From assembly GCA_030824585.1 (NCBI GenBank), contig JAVBXM010000014.1, positions 1-64,000 of the forward strand: a stretch of 64,000 bases of DNA, read 5' to 3'. Positions 8,601 to 18,526 of this stretch are shown here, one piece after another. The number at the start of each line of letters is the position of its first letter. The first letter of the stretch is position 1. The translations under genes and the position numbers were made by a program. A model generated the notes under the pieces. It did no database searches. It saw only the letters and a program-made list of their open reading frames with translations, and was not told the origin of the DNA. Source of the DNA: Phaeospirillum sp. GTDB lineage: Bacteria > Pseudomonadota > Alphaproteobacteria > Rhodospirillales > Magnetospirillaceae.

Positions 8601-11600
8601 CGTGCTCACTACTTAAGGTGTCGAGGCGGCCAAGCAGGTTCTGTCGGGGCTTCCGCAGCAGGTGCTGAATCTCTTCGCGCACTGAGCACAGTAGGTTTTC
8701 GGCTGCGGCAAAATCGAGGATAACCTCGTTCTCTTCCTTCTCGTTGCGGGCATCCACGGTCAGGTTGGTGGGTAGCTCATTAGGCTCAATCCGATCAAGT
8801 TGAGACAGTTGGGCCTGAGCGGCATCTACGCCAGGTAGCACGTTCATGCGCTGGACACGGTCAACCATCCGCCGTACTTCCGCGATGTCACCGGTGAGCT
8901 TGTCGCGACGGAACTTCGCATTGCCTTCGATGAGGTCGCGCAACTCACCGCGCTGAACATCGGTAATGCCATAGAAGGCACCACCATCAACGAGGAGCCG
9001 AGCAGCTACAAAACAGTCGGCGTTAAGGTGCTGACGCACGGCCGTTTCCATGGCGGCATAGCGGTCGCCATTGATCTCGCGCGGCAAGGGCGTGCGGTTG
9101 AGTAGTGTGTTAACGACCATTTCCGGCTGGTAAGGCGAGGGCAGCCAGGAGCGCCCAAATTCAAGACCGGGTAGCCATAGCAACGGTCCGTGCAGCGCCA
9201 GCAGATGATCGGAAATCCCGGACGATGGCAACAGGCCGCTAATGGCGTCCCGCAGCCGCGCAAGCATCTGAAGTGCGTAGCGGGCAGCCGACAATGGCAA
9301 CGGTGGAGCGCTTTCCATGAACGCCTTGAGCGTGTCTTCTGCAGGCTCCAGGGCGCCTATAATGTTAAGGCGGATGCGATCGACAATGGCTCGCTGACCA
9401 CTTTTACGCATTTCCGGAATAGCGTCGCGGACTTGGACATATTCACGGCACTGCGCCGCCAAGTCTGAAATATGAGCGACCAACCGTTCGCGAGCATCGC
9501 CATCCACTCCTTGGGCCTTGAAATGCGTGGCGGCCTCTTCAGCTTCATCCAGAAGGTAGATGATCTGCTGCCGGTCCATATACTTTGTAAATTCCCGTGT
9601 CACCTCGAGTGCGATGGCCCCACCTTTCTTAAGGCCATCCCGCAATTTGCCGATGACACCGTTGCTGTGGACCAACGACTGCCGGATCTTATTGCCGAGT
9701 ACGAAACGGAAGCGCAGGGCGCTGAAGGACTCAATGCTGTTCAGAATTTGCTGTAGGCACTCCTCCCCATAGCTCACGTCCTCCGCGGCCTGCGAAACGG
9801 TCTTTAGCATGGCTGGCGTCACACCCAGTCCCGAACGCGATACCAAGGCGTCCTTTAGCTTATAGACTCCTTCACCCACCCCAGCTTCCAAGCCGTTCAG
9901 AGTCTCGAGCGCCTGTATGGCCATGCTGTCCGTGTGGAATAAGGCCACAGTGGTGAGGGCCCCAAACACGGTGAGCATGCGGGCTGAAGACACGTCGTCT
10001 GCGACGGTCTCGTCTTCTTGCATTTCCTGAATACTGAGAAGAACGTCTTCGATGAGGGAGTTTAGGGCTGCATCACCTTGCAGCAACGAATGGTTGATGT
10101 GCGGCGCCATAGCCGCCAGACGCAACTCTGCCTCAGAAAAGGCGAAACGATACTCGCCGAAAATGCGGATGGCGGCGCGCAGGAGATGGTAGGCCAGCCC
10201 GAACTCATGGTTCTCGATCAATGCCAGCATCTTCAGTTCAATAGAGGCTGCCAAACCGGTCAGGGCTTCGTCCGGCAACGGCGCCGGTTGTATTTCGGCC
10301 GACACATGCTCCGGCTCCGGCCACGTTAGCGGCTCCTCCTCGCCCTGCGGAGTCACGGCAATATCTTCCTGGGCGGGATCAAAGGCCACCCCAAGCCGCT
10401 CAATTTGATCTGAGGGCCCGGAAGTATCGCTATCGGCACCCGTTTCGTCTGCTAGAGAGGATTCCTGCGCTGTGGCAAACGCCGAGACTGCTTGCGTAGA
10501 AGGATCGGTGACCTCCCATGCAGCAGTATCCACATTACCCGTACGAGCCTTGGTCACCACTATAGTATTGGGCCCCTCGGCTATTCTTCCGAGCTGCAGA
10601 ACGGACATGAGGGCCTGCAGGCGGGCCAGTCCCTCTTCCGCTAATTGGATCGCCCGGTTGGTCATGGGCATGGCTTCCGCGAGGCGCGCCATGGCACCGC
10701 TGGCAGCAATCTCGGCAATCAGGTCAAGGGCCTTCTTCCGGATTTCTACGGCTTCCCGGCGCATGTCGCTTAGGTACTCAAGCTCCGCGTTGGCCCGTGC
10801 CGCCGTAGTTTGGTCAACCTGTTCCAAACTTTGCGGCCAGTTGAGACTGGCGTGCGTTTCCTGCTCGGCCTTATCATCAGTAACAATGGCGGCGAAATCA
10901 GCGGCAAGGGCCTGAGCGGCATCCCAGAATGGTGCGGCCAGAATCCCTCGGGGCTGGCATTCCTGCCACAACCGCGCCGCTTCGCGGGCTTGCTCCAGGA
11001 CGGCAATCAGGTCGATCAACGCTTCTTCGATCGGTTTTTTTGCCCGTATGGTCGTCAGCATCCGATGGGCTTCGGCCAGGGTGTCCCGCCAAATGGTCAA
11101 GCTGACCTGAGCCCCCTCAGCTGCCATGAGTGGCTCTGCATCTGCATTGGCTGAAGCTGGGCCTTCGATTTCCCCCTCCAATCCTTCGTCTTCACCAGAT
11201 TCTTCATCCTCCTCATCCTCGTCGAAAGAGGTAGTGGAGCCATTCGGGGAGACCAACGGTGCGTTGGGTTGCTCGATGATGTCGCGGTCCCAGTTGAAAT
11301 TGTGATCGTTTAAGTGGGCCTCTGCGGCCGTCATGAAGGGTTCCAAAATGCCTAATTGCTCAGGGTATTCCCGCAAGAAGGCATGTAGGGTCTCGTCGTA
11401 GCCCCGACCAAAGGTCATCAAATAAATAGTGCCCCGCATAACATCAAACTGCTGGTCACCAGCGAGCAGTGCGATAGCCGGCCCGAGGTCCGCAGGGCGC
11501 GGGCATTTGGCCCTAGTGCTGGCAATCTGAATGTGGCTCTGATAGACCTTGCGGTAAGGTCCGAACAGCATGAAGTCTTTACGTTTTTTCAACTTCATGT

Positions 11601-14600
11601 GGCGGGCGGCGACACGGGTGACGGCGCGAACAAAGGCCGGATAGCGCAACCCATCAAGTAGAATATCTGGAAACTGCTCCGCAGTTGGCCGTTCGTCTGG
11701 CCACGGGAAGCCGGACAGGCATCGGATTTCTTCTGCCCAGTGATGAATGTGTCGGAGCAAGCTTTGGGGGGCCGAAATCTTAGTTCTCAGCCAGTCAGCG
11801 GTGACGAAGTTGGGAACCGGCAAAACAGGCGTCTTCGGTGTGTTAGGCCACAAATCCGCAACGTCGGCGTTGATTGCCGTGGATGCCATGACGTCTCCCC
11901 CAATATCTTTGCTTTGTGTGGCTGCAATAGAAGGCATGCCCACGTGTGGCAATGCGAACTGGTTGGTTCCAATCGCCCGTAGCGACGTCGAGTTCGTCAA
12001 GGCGCTCCGGCCAGGGCCCTGGATGCCGAAACGCCGGGCAGCGGCGGTCCAGCGGTCCGTTAACTCAAGGTCCAAATCCGGCGCCTCATCCGGACAACTC
12101 TCGGCTTCATTATTGGCAACGGTGACCGCCGGACCACTCAGTTCCGCTGGCCCTAAGTCGTCTTCATACCCATCGGCTAGAACTATTGATGCTCCGTGGC
12201 CATTTTGCTCATCGCTGACTGCATCGTCGGACTCAGCATCTGCCTCTTCCAGGCCGAACCGGGTCATATAGTCTCGAACCTTGGATTCGAAGGACAGCGG
12301 CGAGGGAAGCGTTGTTGGCAGGGGACTGTGGCCGTAGCCGCAGCGTAGGCTGGCAACCATATGAGCAATGCGGTCAGTGCTGTCACCGTCGCAATGGGTC
12401 ACTACGGTGATGTCGACTGGCCGCGGCAGGCGATAGAGTTCCTTTGCGATGTCATAAACTTGTTGAACGTAGAGCCCCTTCGAAGGCGTACTTGGTGGCA
12501 GATTGAGGCCTTTGACCTTCTTGGCGGGATAGAAGGATGTAAGATTGCGGTAGACGCTAAGGCCGCGTGGGATGGACATTTGGAAATACCCGGCCGTAAT
12601 CCAATAATGTACGGCTTCACCGCCGATTTCCTCGGCGATGCGGATAATGCGCTCGGTGATGGAAGGTGCATAACGCTCGACGGCCTCTCCGGTCGGCAAG
12701 TTGGTTGCTGGGTCTATCTGCTCGTAGCTGGTGGACTTGTGCTCGAAGATGCGTCCTGCATGGTCGGTGCGCACCCGCACTAAGCGTACGCCCGGCCAGC
12801 ACGTGGCCATGCCAAGCCGTTCTGCGCCCAGGGCAATCGTCGAACCGAACTCGCTGTCCTGCAGCCAGGGCCACAGACTGGCTGCCGAGGTCGAGTCGAT
12901 TAAGACTAATGGCCGGTCTCCTGCCTGCGCGGTATCGTCAATTACGGCGCGAACGAATTTTTGGAAAGAGTCGCGTTCGACATTTCGGCCGCTGCCCAGG
13001 CTAGCGGTAACGTCCGGGCTGGCCACCCGTTTGAGGGCAGCAAAAAACGGCTCCCAATAATCAGTCCAGCGCATGCAGCCATCGAACCATCCAACGCGGG
13101 CGGTAGTGCGCCCGGTCGCGGCGTCGATGCGAGTAGCTAAGCAGATGCGGCCCCCCTTAGCGCCTGAGCGTAGGCGCGCCTGAGTTACCACAGAAATACC
13201 AATAATGGCTTTGGGTCTGGTGTCCTCTTTCGGGAACGCGCCTTTAAGCAAGCTTTGCACCTCGGACACGAGGCCAGAATGGCCGAAAAGTAGGTCGTAG
13301 ACGGCGGCCTGGACACGATGCAGGTAGTTTTTAAGTCCCTTCCAATTGGAAGCCGGAGGAAGCAGGTACTGCACATTGGCGTCGGCGATGCTGGCCAAGG
13401 CATAACGGCCAGCCAACTTGTTAACGGGATCGTCCTTGCGGCGATCATACCAATCGGCTGCCTGCACGAGCGCATGGGCGCCGGGATAGTCGCTAAAGAT
13501 GGCTTCGGCCAGGGGACGCCAGGCTGCAACGCGCGCGGCGAATCTCTCCTTGGCCTTGTGGGCTGGCGCCGGCATGTCGGCCCGGGGGCCATGGACATCG
13601 GCGGGCAAAAGGTATTCGACCATAGCGACCGAGGTGCCGAACAACCCGGTGATCACCGCCCTCAGCACCGCTCTTTCCGCTTCCGTGCGGGCTACTAAAG
13701 CGACGGTGGGGATTTGGTCGCCGAAAGCCCGGCGCATGCGCTGTCTGTTACTCTCGCGCACGATTTCCAGCGCTGACCGGGCGTCGAGTGCGGACTCGAC
13801 AGTAATTTCGGGGACTTCGCCATCGCTCATTAACTGACGGCAGGCTGTCATCAGTGCGTCGCCGTCAAGCCGGTTGCGACCAAGCGTTAGGGCGATATCG
13901 GCGATAAGCGCCTCCGCCTGCAGGGCCTTGTGGTGGTCCTCCGCACGCCTGGGTGTGCGCTTTGTCTCTGCAGTTTCCTGAAACGGCAAGGCCTTGAACC
14001 CGTCTGCGGCCATCAGCCTGAGCACGGTATTCAGCAGGTCAGCGTTGTCGCGGGTGGTAGTGCCACGACCGACCGGATGTGAGCCCCCCAGCTGAGGGGA
14101 GTAGGGAATGCCAACGAACACCCCCTGCCTACCCTGCTGCGCCACCCATTCTTCCAGGTTCTTACCGAGATCTAGGCGGAGATTGAGCGCCTGGAGCATG
14201 AATTCCGGCGAGAACGGCTCATCGGGTACGCCTTTGCGGACAGAGGTGGTGAATTCGATGGCTACCGGGCTTTTATTCTCGCCTATGACGGTGCCGGTTA
14301 CTGTGCGCAGGCGTCCCAACTTCTTCGCATCGGGTAGGGTGTCGTACCACAGCCTGCGTGCAGCCCTCACGACCACTACCGGTCGTGAGAGAAACGGTGT
14401 GCTTTCGACCGTCAGCTCCGCCACCATCGAGTAGCGGCCACCGTTGGCGACTGCTGGCCAAGTCTGGAATCTTAGAGTGTTATTTGCAGACGACGCCCGG
14501 ATTATTCGGTAGACCGGTCCAAGGCCCTCAAATAGTTCCTGACCTTCGAGGCAGCGGGCGATGACTTGTAAAACGCCATGTTTGAGCTTATCGAAACTTT

Positions 14601-15120
14601 CCCCGGCATGCAGCCGCTGCGCCAAATCGAATTCCAATTCGTCGACGGTGAATGCCGCTTCCGGAGTTGCCAAGTCGGCCACGGCCGTAAAGAGATCGTC
14701 ATCGATCCCCACCCGGTCGCTCCAGGGCTTCAAGACCATACTCATCCAGGTCTTGAGCGCCGAGGCCGCCCGTTTGGTCAAGTCCAGGCTGCCGCCGGGG
14801 ATGCTGAGGAAGGGGTGACATTCCTCGCGGTTCCACGGCGCTCCGAGATCAGCCACTAGCAGCACAGCTTCGGGTATTTGTGCTTCCAGTGCCGCCCGTA
14901 ATGAGGCGTAGGGCAGCATTTTGCCCTCGGGCAAATTAGAGATGGCTGCTTGGCGTGCCACCTCCCGCAGACGTGCGGCTAAGAGATCCGACCAAGACAG
15001 CCGCACGGTCCAAACGGGCAACGCTTGCGGAGGATCGACGACCAGAGCGCAGGTGGCGGGGACCACACCCTTGCGGCCACCCTTTTCACGAAACAGTGTG
15101 GGCACGGCCAGGTTAGTCAT
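5644..15120 (-). CDS. pPIWI-RE PIWI protein fused to a giant STAND-type ATPase region
   Basis: A 3158-residue uninterrupted frame. I start at ATG 15120 (MTNLAVPTLF), which overlaps the helicase stop by 8 bp and has GAAGG upstream; an earlier in-frame ATG at 15189 is less likely. Residues 1-~950 have the layout of pPIWI-RE proteins: an N-terminal DUF3962-like region, then an RNase H/PIWI module with LVLIDSTSAASLWPWLQD near 740, and a C-terminal TVVTHCDGDS...LPSPLSFESKVRDY near 905-950. A linker and an acidic stretch near 1300 (DEDEEDEESGEDEG) lead into ~1000 mostly helical residues. A P-loop ATPase follows: FGRRTEYRKLL, Walker A GGRRLGKT (K2480), Walker B ILVLLDEAD near 2558, then winged-helix-like sequence and a second alpha/beta segment. 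This resembles STAND NTPases, which oligomerise on sensing a ligand. PIWI family: established. Fusion function: inference. Confidence 0.8.
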   Translation of the reverse strand: MTNLAVPTLFREKGGRKGVVPATCALVVDPPQALPVWTVRLSWSDLLAARLREVARQAAISNLPEGKMLPYASLRAALEAQIPEAVLLVADLGAPWNREECHPFLSIPGGSLDLTKRAASALKTWMSMVLKPWSDRVGIDDDLFTAVADLATPEAAFTVDELEFDLAQRLHAGESFDKLKHGVLQVIARCLEGQELFEGLGPVYRIIRASSANNTLRFQTWPAVANGGRYSMVAELTVESTPFLSRPVVVVRAARRLWYDTLPDAKKLGRLRTVTGTVIGENKSPVAIEFTTSVRKGVPDEPFSPEFMLQALNLRLDLGKNLEEWVAQQGRQGVFVGIPYSPQLGGSHPVGRGTTTRDNADLLNTVLRLMAADGFKALPFQETAETKRTPRRAEDHHKALQAEALIADIALTLGRNRLDGDALMTACRQLMSDGEVPEITVESALDARSALEIVRESNRQRMRRAFGDQIPTVALVARTEAERAVLRAVITGLFGTSVAMVEYLLPADVHGPRADMPAPAHKAKERFAARVAAWRPLAEAIFSDYPGAHALVQAADWYDRRKDDPVNKLAGRYALASIADANVQYLLPPASNWKGLKNYLHRVQAAVYDLLFGHSGLVSEVQSLLKGAFPKEDTRPKAIIGISVVTQARLRSGAKGGRICLATRIDAATGRTTARVGWFDGCMRWTDYWEPFFAALKRVASPDVTASLGSGRNVERDSFQKFVRAVIDDTAQAGDRPLVLIDSTSAASLWPWLQDSEFGSTIALGAERLGMATCWPGVRLVRVRTDHAGRIFEHKSTSYEQIDPATNLPTGEAVERYAPSITERIIRIAEEIGGEAVHYWITAGYFQMSIPRGLSVYRNLTSFYPAKKVKGLNLPPSTPSKGLYVQQVYDIAKELYRLPRPVDITVVTHCDGDSTDRIAHMVASLRCGYGHSPLPTTLPSPLSFESKVRDYMTRFGLEEADAESDDAVSDEQNGHGASIVLADGYEDDLGPAELSGPAVTVANNEAESCPDEAPDLDLELTDRWTAAARRFGIQGPGRSALTNSTSLRAIGTNQFALPHVGMPSIAATQSKDIGGDVMASTAINADVADLWPNTPKTPVLPVPNFVTADWLRTKISAPQSLLRHIHHWAEEIRCLSGFPWPDERPTAEQFPDILLDGLRYPAFVRAVTRVAARHMKLKKRKDFMLFGPYRKVYQSHIQIASTRAKCPRPADLGPAIALLAGDQQFDVMRGTIYLMTFGRGYDETLHAFLREYPEQLGILEPFMTAAEAHLNDHNFNWDRDIIEQPNAPLVSPNGSTTSFDEDEEDEESGEDEGLEGEIEGPASANADAEPLMAAEGAQVSLTIWRDTLAEAHRMLTTIRAKKPIEEALIDLIAVLEQAREAARLWQECQPRGILAAPFWDAAQALAADFAAIVTDDKAEQETHASLNWPQSLEQVDQTTAARANAELEYLSDMRREAVEIRKKALDLIAEIAASGAMARLAEAMPMTNRAIQLAEEGLARLQALMSVLQLGRIAEGPNTIVVTKARTGNVDTAAWEVTDPSTQAVSAFATAQESSLADETGADSDTSGPSDQIERLGVAFDPAQEDIAVTPQGEEEPLTWPEPEHVSAEIQPAPLPDEALTGLAASIELKMLALIENHEFGLAYHLLRAAIRIFGEYRFAFSEAELRLAAMAPHINHSLLQGDAALNSLIEDVLLSIQEMQEDETVADDVSSARMLTVFGALTTVALFHTDSMAIQALETLNGLEAGVGEGVYKLKDALVSRSGLGVTPAMLKTVSQAAEDVSYGEECLQQILNSIESFSALRFRFVLGNKIRQSLVHSNGVIGKLRDGLKKGGAIALEVTREFTKYMDRQQIIYLLDEAEEAATHFKAQGVDGDARERLVAHISDLAAQCREYVQVRDAIPEMRKSGQRAIVDRIRLNIIGALEPAEDTLKAFMESAPPLPLSAARYALQMLARLRDAISGLLPSSGISDHLLALHGPLLWLPGLEFGRSWLPSPYQPEMVVNTLLNRTPLPREINGDRYAAMETAVRQHLNADCFVAARLLVDGGAFYGITDVQRGELRDLIEGNAKFRRDKLTGDIAEVRRMVDRVQRMNVLPGVDAAQAQLSQLDRIEPNELPTNLTVDARNEKEENEVILDFAAAENLLCSVREEIQHLLRKPRQNLLGRLDTLSSEHGINPTDAERVQGLITKDDLLTAGEYIDFLESGRALPETTSPNPRFRAFFPAVPNTLMEATTLSEKVADKAQACLQEEIDFGPLAYSRLSESRRADALALLNDWKGLRHRVNGGHNTDQVLALLNVFLDRAGLKGEIVRPDRALTSNSRKIYVSEMRLQIPWEPDCLLLPDFGSQTKGNYRVCVVTQVPSDTEISQFCTNAGSMGVLILVLSVASAGRLAQIATYANSKGQRVLVIDEGMFLFALSEPEFRPLTLLECAQPFSFASPYRDYGNQAVPKEIFFGRRTEYRKLLDASGSCIVYGGRRLGKTALLQYLKESEHKPKEGMAVAYVSILDIGNNVMPSCLWEYISRELPDLFYEPVHTATEFSQAINDWLEADTKRRILVLLDEADRFIKTDADGGFKEFIRLQQLMDSSHRRFKFVLAGLHNVTRLVHTENPPLKQIASDPQRIGPLMDDELHDAEQLVTRPLAAMGYEFENREDVWRILSHCNYYPVLVQLFCKGLLEGLNDRKTERGKWLQKRISSDQVREALEDERIAREIAKMFNYTIQIEERYALIANIMALRAFDDSAMGRVGEGMSAVEVLASATKHWPKAFNQVNRLSVVEDLLDEMEGLGVLRRVSHDAWALRSHTILRLLGSQLDVVTKLVDFLDRPAPEAFEPRSMRRPLHLPAIFKVAAKHACPLTMGQEHDLLTRDANSAAVPIRVIFGNSLSDQGIVAAAMKTAGPLVSDGSRIEVVSQVWTNCSQLMEAITKARPREIDLTLLVIDSKSPWDFSWLEMALRTGTVREGRVRLAFIGGPTHALSWIQDPRAHPVPTQIRVLPLQLWSAAMLDYSLKAEHLAVEQFQDGLREKTGGFNRLLSQLLIINTEGSREKFSTRIDRQFERLIADKDQLWNDLGLLPQIKEVFLILPRWVGDDGRISAYYIDEGILPEVPEAAGLSGQQIVEYGLLMGLLEADPGVTGSSADTQPYLLNPLLKAAAAVERGE

Positions 15121-18100
15121 CGTCACGGACGCCTTCAGGAGAAAAACGCACACCTGCACACCGTTCAAGCGGATGCAGGAAGGGTTCATAGAGCGCGCGG
15201 TAGACTTCCCGATTCACCGGATCGGTATCGTTGACCCGCGCGGCTAGGATGTCGCGCATCATCACCAGCATGCTAGTTTGACGGCTGTCTGTGTGCTCGC
15301 CTGTGGTGGCCGAGACCGGCGCCCAGGCAGTATCGGCAAAGATCACCCGGGCCTTGCAGCCATTCCGCATAGCACGGCCTATGGTCTGCAAGACATCGAC
15401 CATGATGTCAGCGGTGAAGGGAGCCGCGAGCGGTCCCAGGCGGCTAGCCTGGACGGGGAAACGCAGCAGACGGCGGGTTACCTCGGCTAACTGGTGGCGG
15501 GCCTCGCGCCACGCGGCGGTGAGACCGCTGGGCGGCAGGGTTGGACACAAGGTAGCACGGTCCAGTTCGAGGGACTTCGCGCCGACGATGCCGGCCACCA
15601 AGTCGAGGCTTTCGGTAGCGGGATGGGGACGAGTTAGAAAGACCAGAGTGCCCAGCAGGGCGTCACGCCGCCGCGGACCCTGCTCGAAGACGATGTTAAC
15701 GCCGCGGGCTAGTGCCTTCATGGGAAATACAAGGATGTCCCAGTCGTCACGTAAGCCCAAACGCTCAACCTGGGCCGCGGTGATCCAGTCGCCCTCGTTG
15801 CCCGACGGAGTGCGTTCGACGACTGCCACTACACGCGGCGCCAAGTCCGGCCGCGTACGTCTTAGATGATCTTTGATCAGGCGCACTTGGGCATAGCTAT
15901 TGACCACTAGCGCTACCTTGCGGCCCGGATCGAAATCCCGGGTCATAGCTATGGCGAGCGGGTTTTCTCCGCTAAAATAGTGGTCGACCATCTTGCGCAG
16001 GATACGGTCACGCTGTGTTAGTGGTGCCCCTGAGAAGCGTAGCATCCGGTTGGGAGCGCCGGGATCGGGGATAGGGGCGAAGATGTACTCGCTGTCCTTC
16101 CATCCATCGTCCGCCTCGGGCCGACGCAGCACCAAGTCTGGACCGACGGGAATATGAAAAGTAGGACTTTCCTCAAGGAACGAGGTTGCGCTGGCTAGTA
16201 GCACTGCCGGACCGTGTTCTTGACTATGGTGCTTATCGTGGCGCAACAGCTGATGCAGACGGTAGAGTAAGGTGCGTGGCGCTCCTCGGAACGAGACGTA
16301 CTGCAGTCGGACGCTGGCTCGCCCCTCGCCCTCGTCGGAGTGGTAACGCACCCCGGAGAGCCGACCGATCAGAGCCTCGGGAACCACCCGCGCGAGATCC
16401 TCAGAAATACCCTGGCGGAACAGCGGTTCATGGTGGATGCCTTCAGCAACCATCGCTTGTTGTGCCGGGATCAGGGCCAGGAACTGCATTACCACGGTGG
16501 TCACGCCAACCAGGAAGCGGAACAGCTCTACCAACTCTTCAGGCCCTAGTCCGGTGCGGGGCAGAATAAGGGCGAAGGTTGCGGCGCGCAGGTCAACGAG
16601 TATGCGGTCCTTGCGCTTGGGCAACGGTTCGGAGATCCAGTCACGCACGAGCGTAGTAATTTTCAATGCCGCATCGGTCACTTCGGCTGCGGGGCGGCCA
16701 AGCGCCTGTGCAATTTGATCTGCGGCAAAATCGTGCTGCTCAAGGTCGTCGTCCACGTCGGTACGGCGGAATAGAGCAGCGCGAACACAGCCGTCCCAGA
16801 ACAGACGGATAGCGTTGAAGCGCTTTTCTTCGGCCAGTCGCTCGGAGGGCGGAAGGAGGGAGATGTCCTCCGGGCAGAACAGCGTGGAAATAACGCTGTT
16901 GCCTGTGACGAAGATATCCTTGAAGCGCGACAGGGGGCCTTCCTGGCCATTGCGTTGTAAATCTCGCTGCAACTGGAGCACAAGGCTGTGATTTAGCTCG
17001 CGGAAGTCGCTAGCTGCAGCACTGTACTGGCGCACGTTGGACGCTGTCATGTCATTGCGCCCCACTGACAGGGGCAGGAATAGGTCACGGTTGAGGGCGT
17101 GCTCGTAAGAACCTTCGCTACCAGTGAGATCCAATGAGGAGATGGCTTTGCGATCTAGCACAGCCTGCGCGCCATCAGCCTCGTCGATGATAACTAGGTC
17201 GGCCGTCAGTGCCACGGCGTCGAAATAGCGGGCTTGGTCCTCGGCAAAATGCGGGCTGATGCGTGTGTCCATAGAGAGGACATGGCCAAGCCAGATGTGC
17301 CGGTGCGTGAGCTCGCGAGGAGCCTTGAGGCGACCGCACCAGCCGGATAGCGGACAGAGGTGTGTGCTTTCGTTTTCCTTTTGGGTGCCGTCCCGCTTTA
17401 GGCCGCGTTGCTTGACGGCGATGCACGGAGGCGTCAGGTGCGGGAAATCGCTGCCGCCGTCCGCGTCTGTATCGAATGCGGCTAAGGCACAGTTAAGTGC
17501 AAGCAGGTCGGCACCTGGCGCGGTTCGGCCGAAACCTCGCGCCTCGTCGGCAGCGAGGCGTTCCGCCAACTTTCGGGCGTGCTCAATACGGGTCTGCGGA
17601 GACTGGCCAACCAGTAGGCCGACATCCGCTCCATAGAACCGTAGATCCGCCAGCAAGTTGAGTGAAGCCTCGATAGAGGGCAGCAACAGTACCGTGCGGT
17701 AGCCGTTTTCGTCGAGCCAAAGCAGAAGCAACATGATCAAGGTCGTCTTGCCGGTGCCGGGTAGGCCAATCAGGTGCTTGAGCCCAGAGAGGCGGATGAC
17801 TTCGGTTTCCTCGAGCGTGCCATTGTCCCGGTCGGGCACCAACACATGGAACTTACGTTCTCCGCCGACCTCACGCAGGCGTGCCAGCCAATTGCCACGC
17901 GGCCGATCTGGCACGGCGACGTCCTGGGCGTCCATCCGAGCCGCTATCGCTTCCAGCCCAGCGAGCGGAATTTCGATGGATCCGCGCGGACGCCTCGCCC
18001 AGTCGTGATGTGGCGCCTTGGGCAGCGACGGGAGGGAAGAAAGATCTATGCTAATGCGTTCGGCGCCCTCAGAGGCCGTCGTTAGCACCGCCATCGCGCG

Positions 18101-18526
18101 GGCAGCGTCGGCCCTGGTCATTTTCCAACGCTGAAATGGCAGCCCATTGACCAAGGCGGAGACCATCCCATTGACCAGAAAATCAGTTCCGGCCCGGCGA
18201 CGAAATGGAAAGTGAGGCTGTTCGGGGTCGATCTCGTAGGGAGGCTCGACGTAGTCATCATCTTCGAGGTGCTCATCCTCCCAGCTGACGGCGTTGTAGA
18301 CAGCCTGCCGCAGTTGAATGTCGGATGCCGCTGCGATTCCCATTTGGCGGAGAGAGAACGCGGCCACGGCAAAGGTGCGGGCCTGACGATGATCGAGTAA
18401 AGCACCATAGCCTGCCATTAGGGCAGGGGCATTGGCCAAATGCTGTTCTCCTAGCAAGACTTCAACCGCGGCACACAGCCATTGTGCGCCGAGGGCGGGG
18501 GTGAAAGCGTGCGGCTTCTCCCTCAT
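15113..18526 (-). CDS. DinG/XPD-like helicase of the pPIWI-RE module
   Basis: A 1137-residue superfamily 2 helicase. Walker A is GLPGTGKTT (K260), motif II is VIIDEAD (D448-D451) and motif VI is QTIGRAMRNG near 1048-1057. Between motifs I and II there are cysteines at PPCIAV, HLCPLSGWC and LNCALA, which could bind the Fe-S cluster typical of DinG/XPD helicases; the cluster is suggestive, not proven. About 250 residues precede the helicase core and probably form the family-specific N-terminal domain. In pPIWI-RE systems this helicase is the constant partner of the PIWI protein and nuclease, and has been proposed to unwind R-loop-like targets. It overlaps the nuclease gene by ATGA and the PIWI gene by 8 bp. 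Confidence 0.85.
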   Translation of the reverse strand: MREKPHAFTPALGAQWLCAAVEVLLGEQHLANAPALMAGYGALLDHRQARTFAVAAFSLRQMGIAAASDIQLRQAVYNAVSWEDEHLEDDDYVEPPYEIDPEQPHFPFRRRAGTDFLVNGMVSALVNGLPFQRWKMTRADAARAMAVLTTASEGAERISIDLSSLPSLPKAPHHDWARRPRGSIEIPLAGLEAIAARMDAQDVAVPDRPRGNWLARLREVGGERKFHVLVPDRDNGTLEETEVIRLSGLKHLIGLPGTGKTTLIMLLLLWLDENGYRTVLLLPSIEASLNLLADLRFYGADVGLLVGQSPQTRIEHARKLAERLAADEARGFGRTAPGADLLALNCALAAFDTDADGGSDFPHLTPPCIAVKQRGLKRDGTQKENESTHLCPLSGWCGRLKAPRELTHRHIWLGHVLSMDTRISPHFAEDQARYFDAVALTADLVIIDEADGAQAVLDRKAISSLDLTGSEGSYEHALNRDLFLPLSVGRNDMTASNVRQYSAAASDFRELNHSLVLQLQRDLQRNGQEGPLSRFKDIFVTGNSVISTLFCPEDISLLPPSERLAEEKRFNAIRLFWDGCVRAALFRRTDVDDDLEQHDFAADQIAQALGRPAAEVTDAALKITTLVRDWISEPLPKRKDRILVDLRAATFALILPRTGLGPEELVELFRFLVGVTTVVMQFLALIPAQQAMVAEGIHHEPLFRQGISEDLARVVPEALIGRLSGVRYHSDEGEGRASVRLQYVSFRGAPRTLLYRLHQLLRHDKHHSQEHGPAVLLASATSFLEESPTFHIPVGPDLVLRRPEADDGWKDSEYIFAPIPDPGAPNRMLRFSGAPLTQRDRILRKMVDHYFSGENPLAIAMTRDFDPGRKVALVVNSYAQVRLIKDHLRRTRPDLAPRVVAVVERTPSGNEGDWITAAQVERLGLRDDWDILVFPMKALARGVNIVFEQGPRRRDALLGTLVFLTRPHPATESLDLVAGIVGAKSLELDRATLCPTLPPSGLTAAWREARHQLAEVTRRLLRFPVQASRLGPLAAPFTADIMVDVLQTIGRAMRNGCKARVIFADTAWAPVSATTGEHTDSRQTSMLVMMRDILAARVNDTDPVNREVYRALYEPFLHPLERCAGVRFSPEGVRDDD

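Noticed and set aside
15121-15189. Earlier start codon for the PIWI fusion protein
   Set aside because: The extra 23 residues (beginning MNPSCIRLNGV) overlap the helicase gene by 77 bp and have no conserved look, while ATG 15120 has a Shine-Dalgarno-like GAAGG and the compact overlap seen in the rest of the operon.
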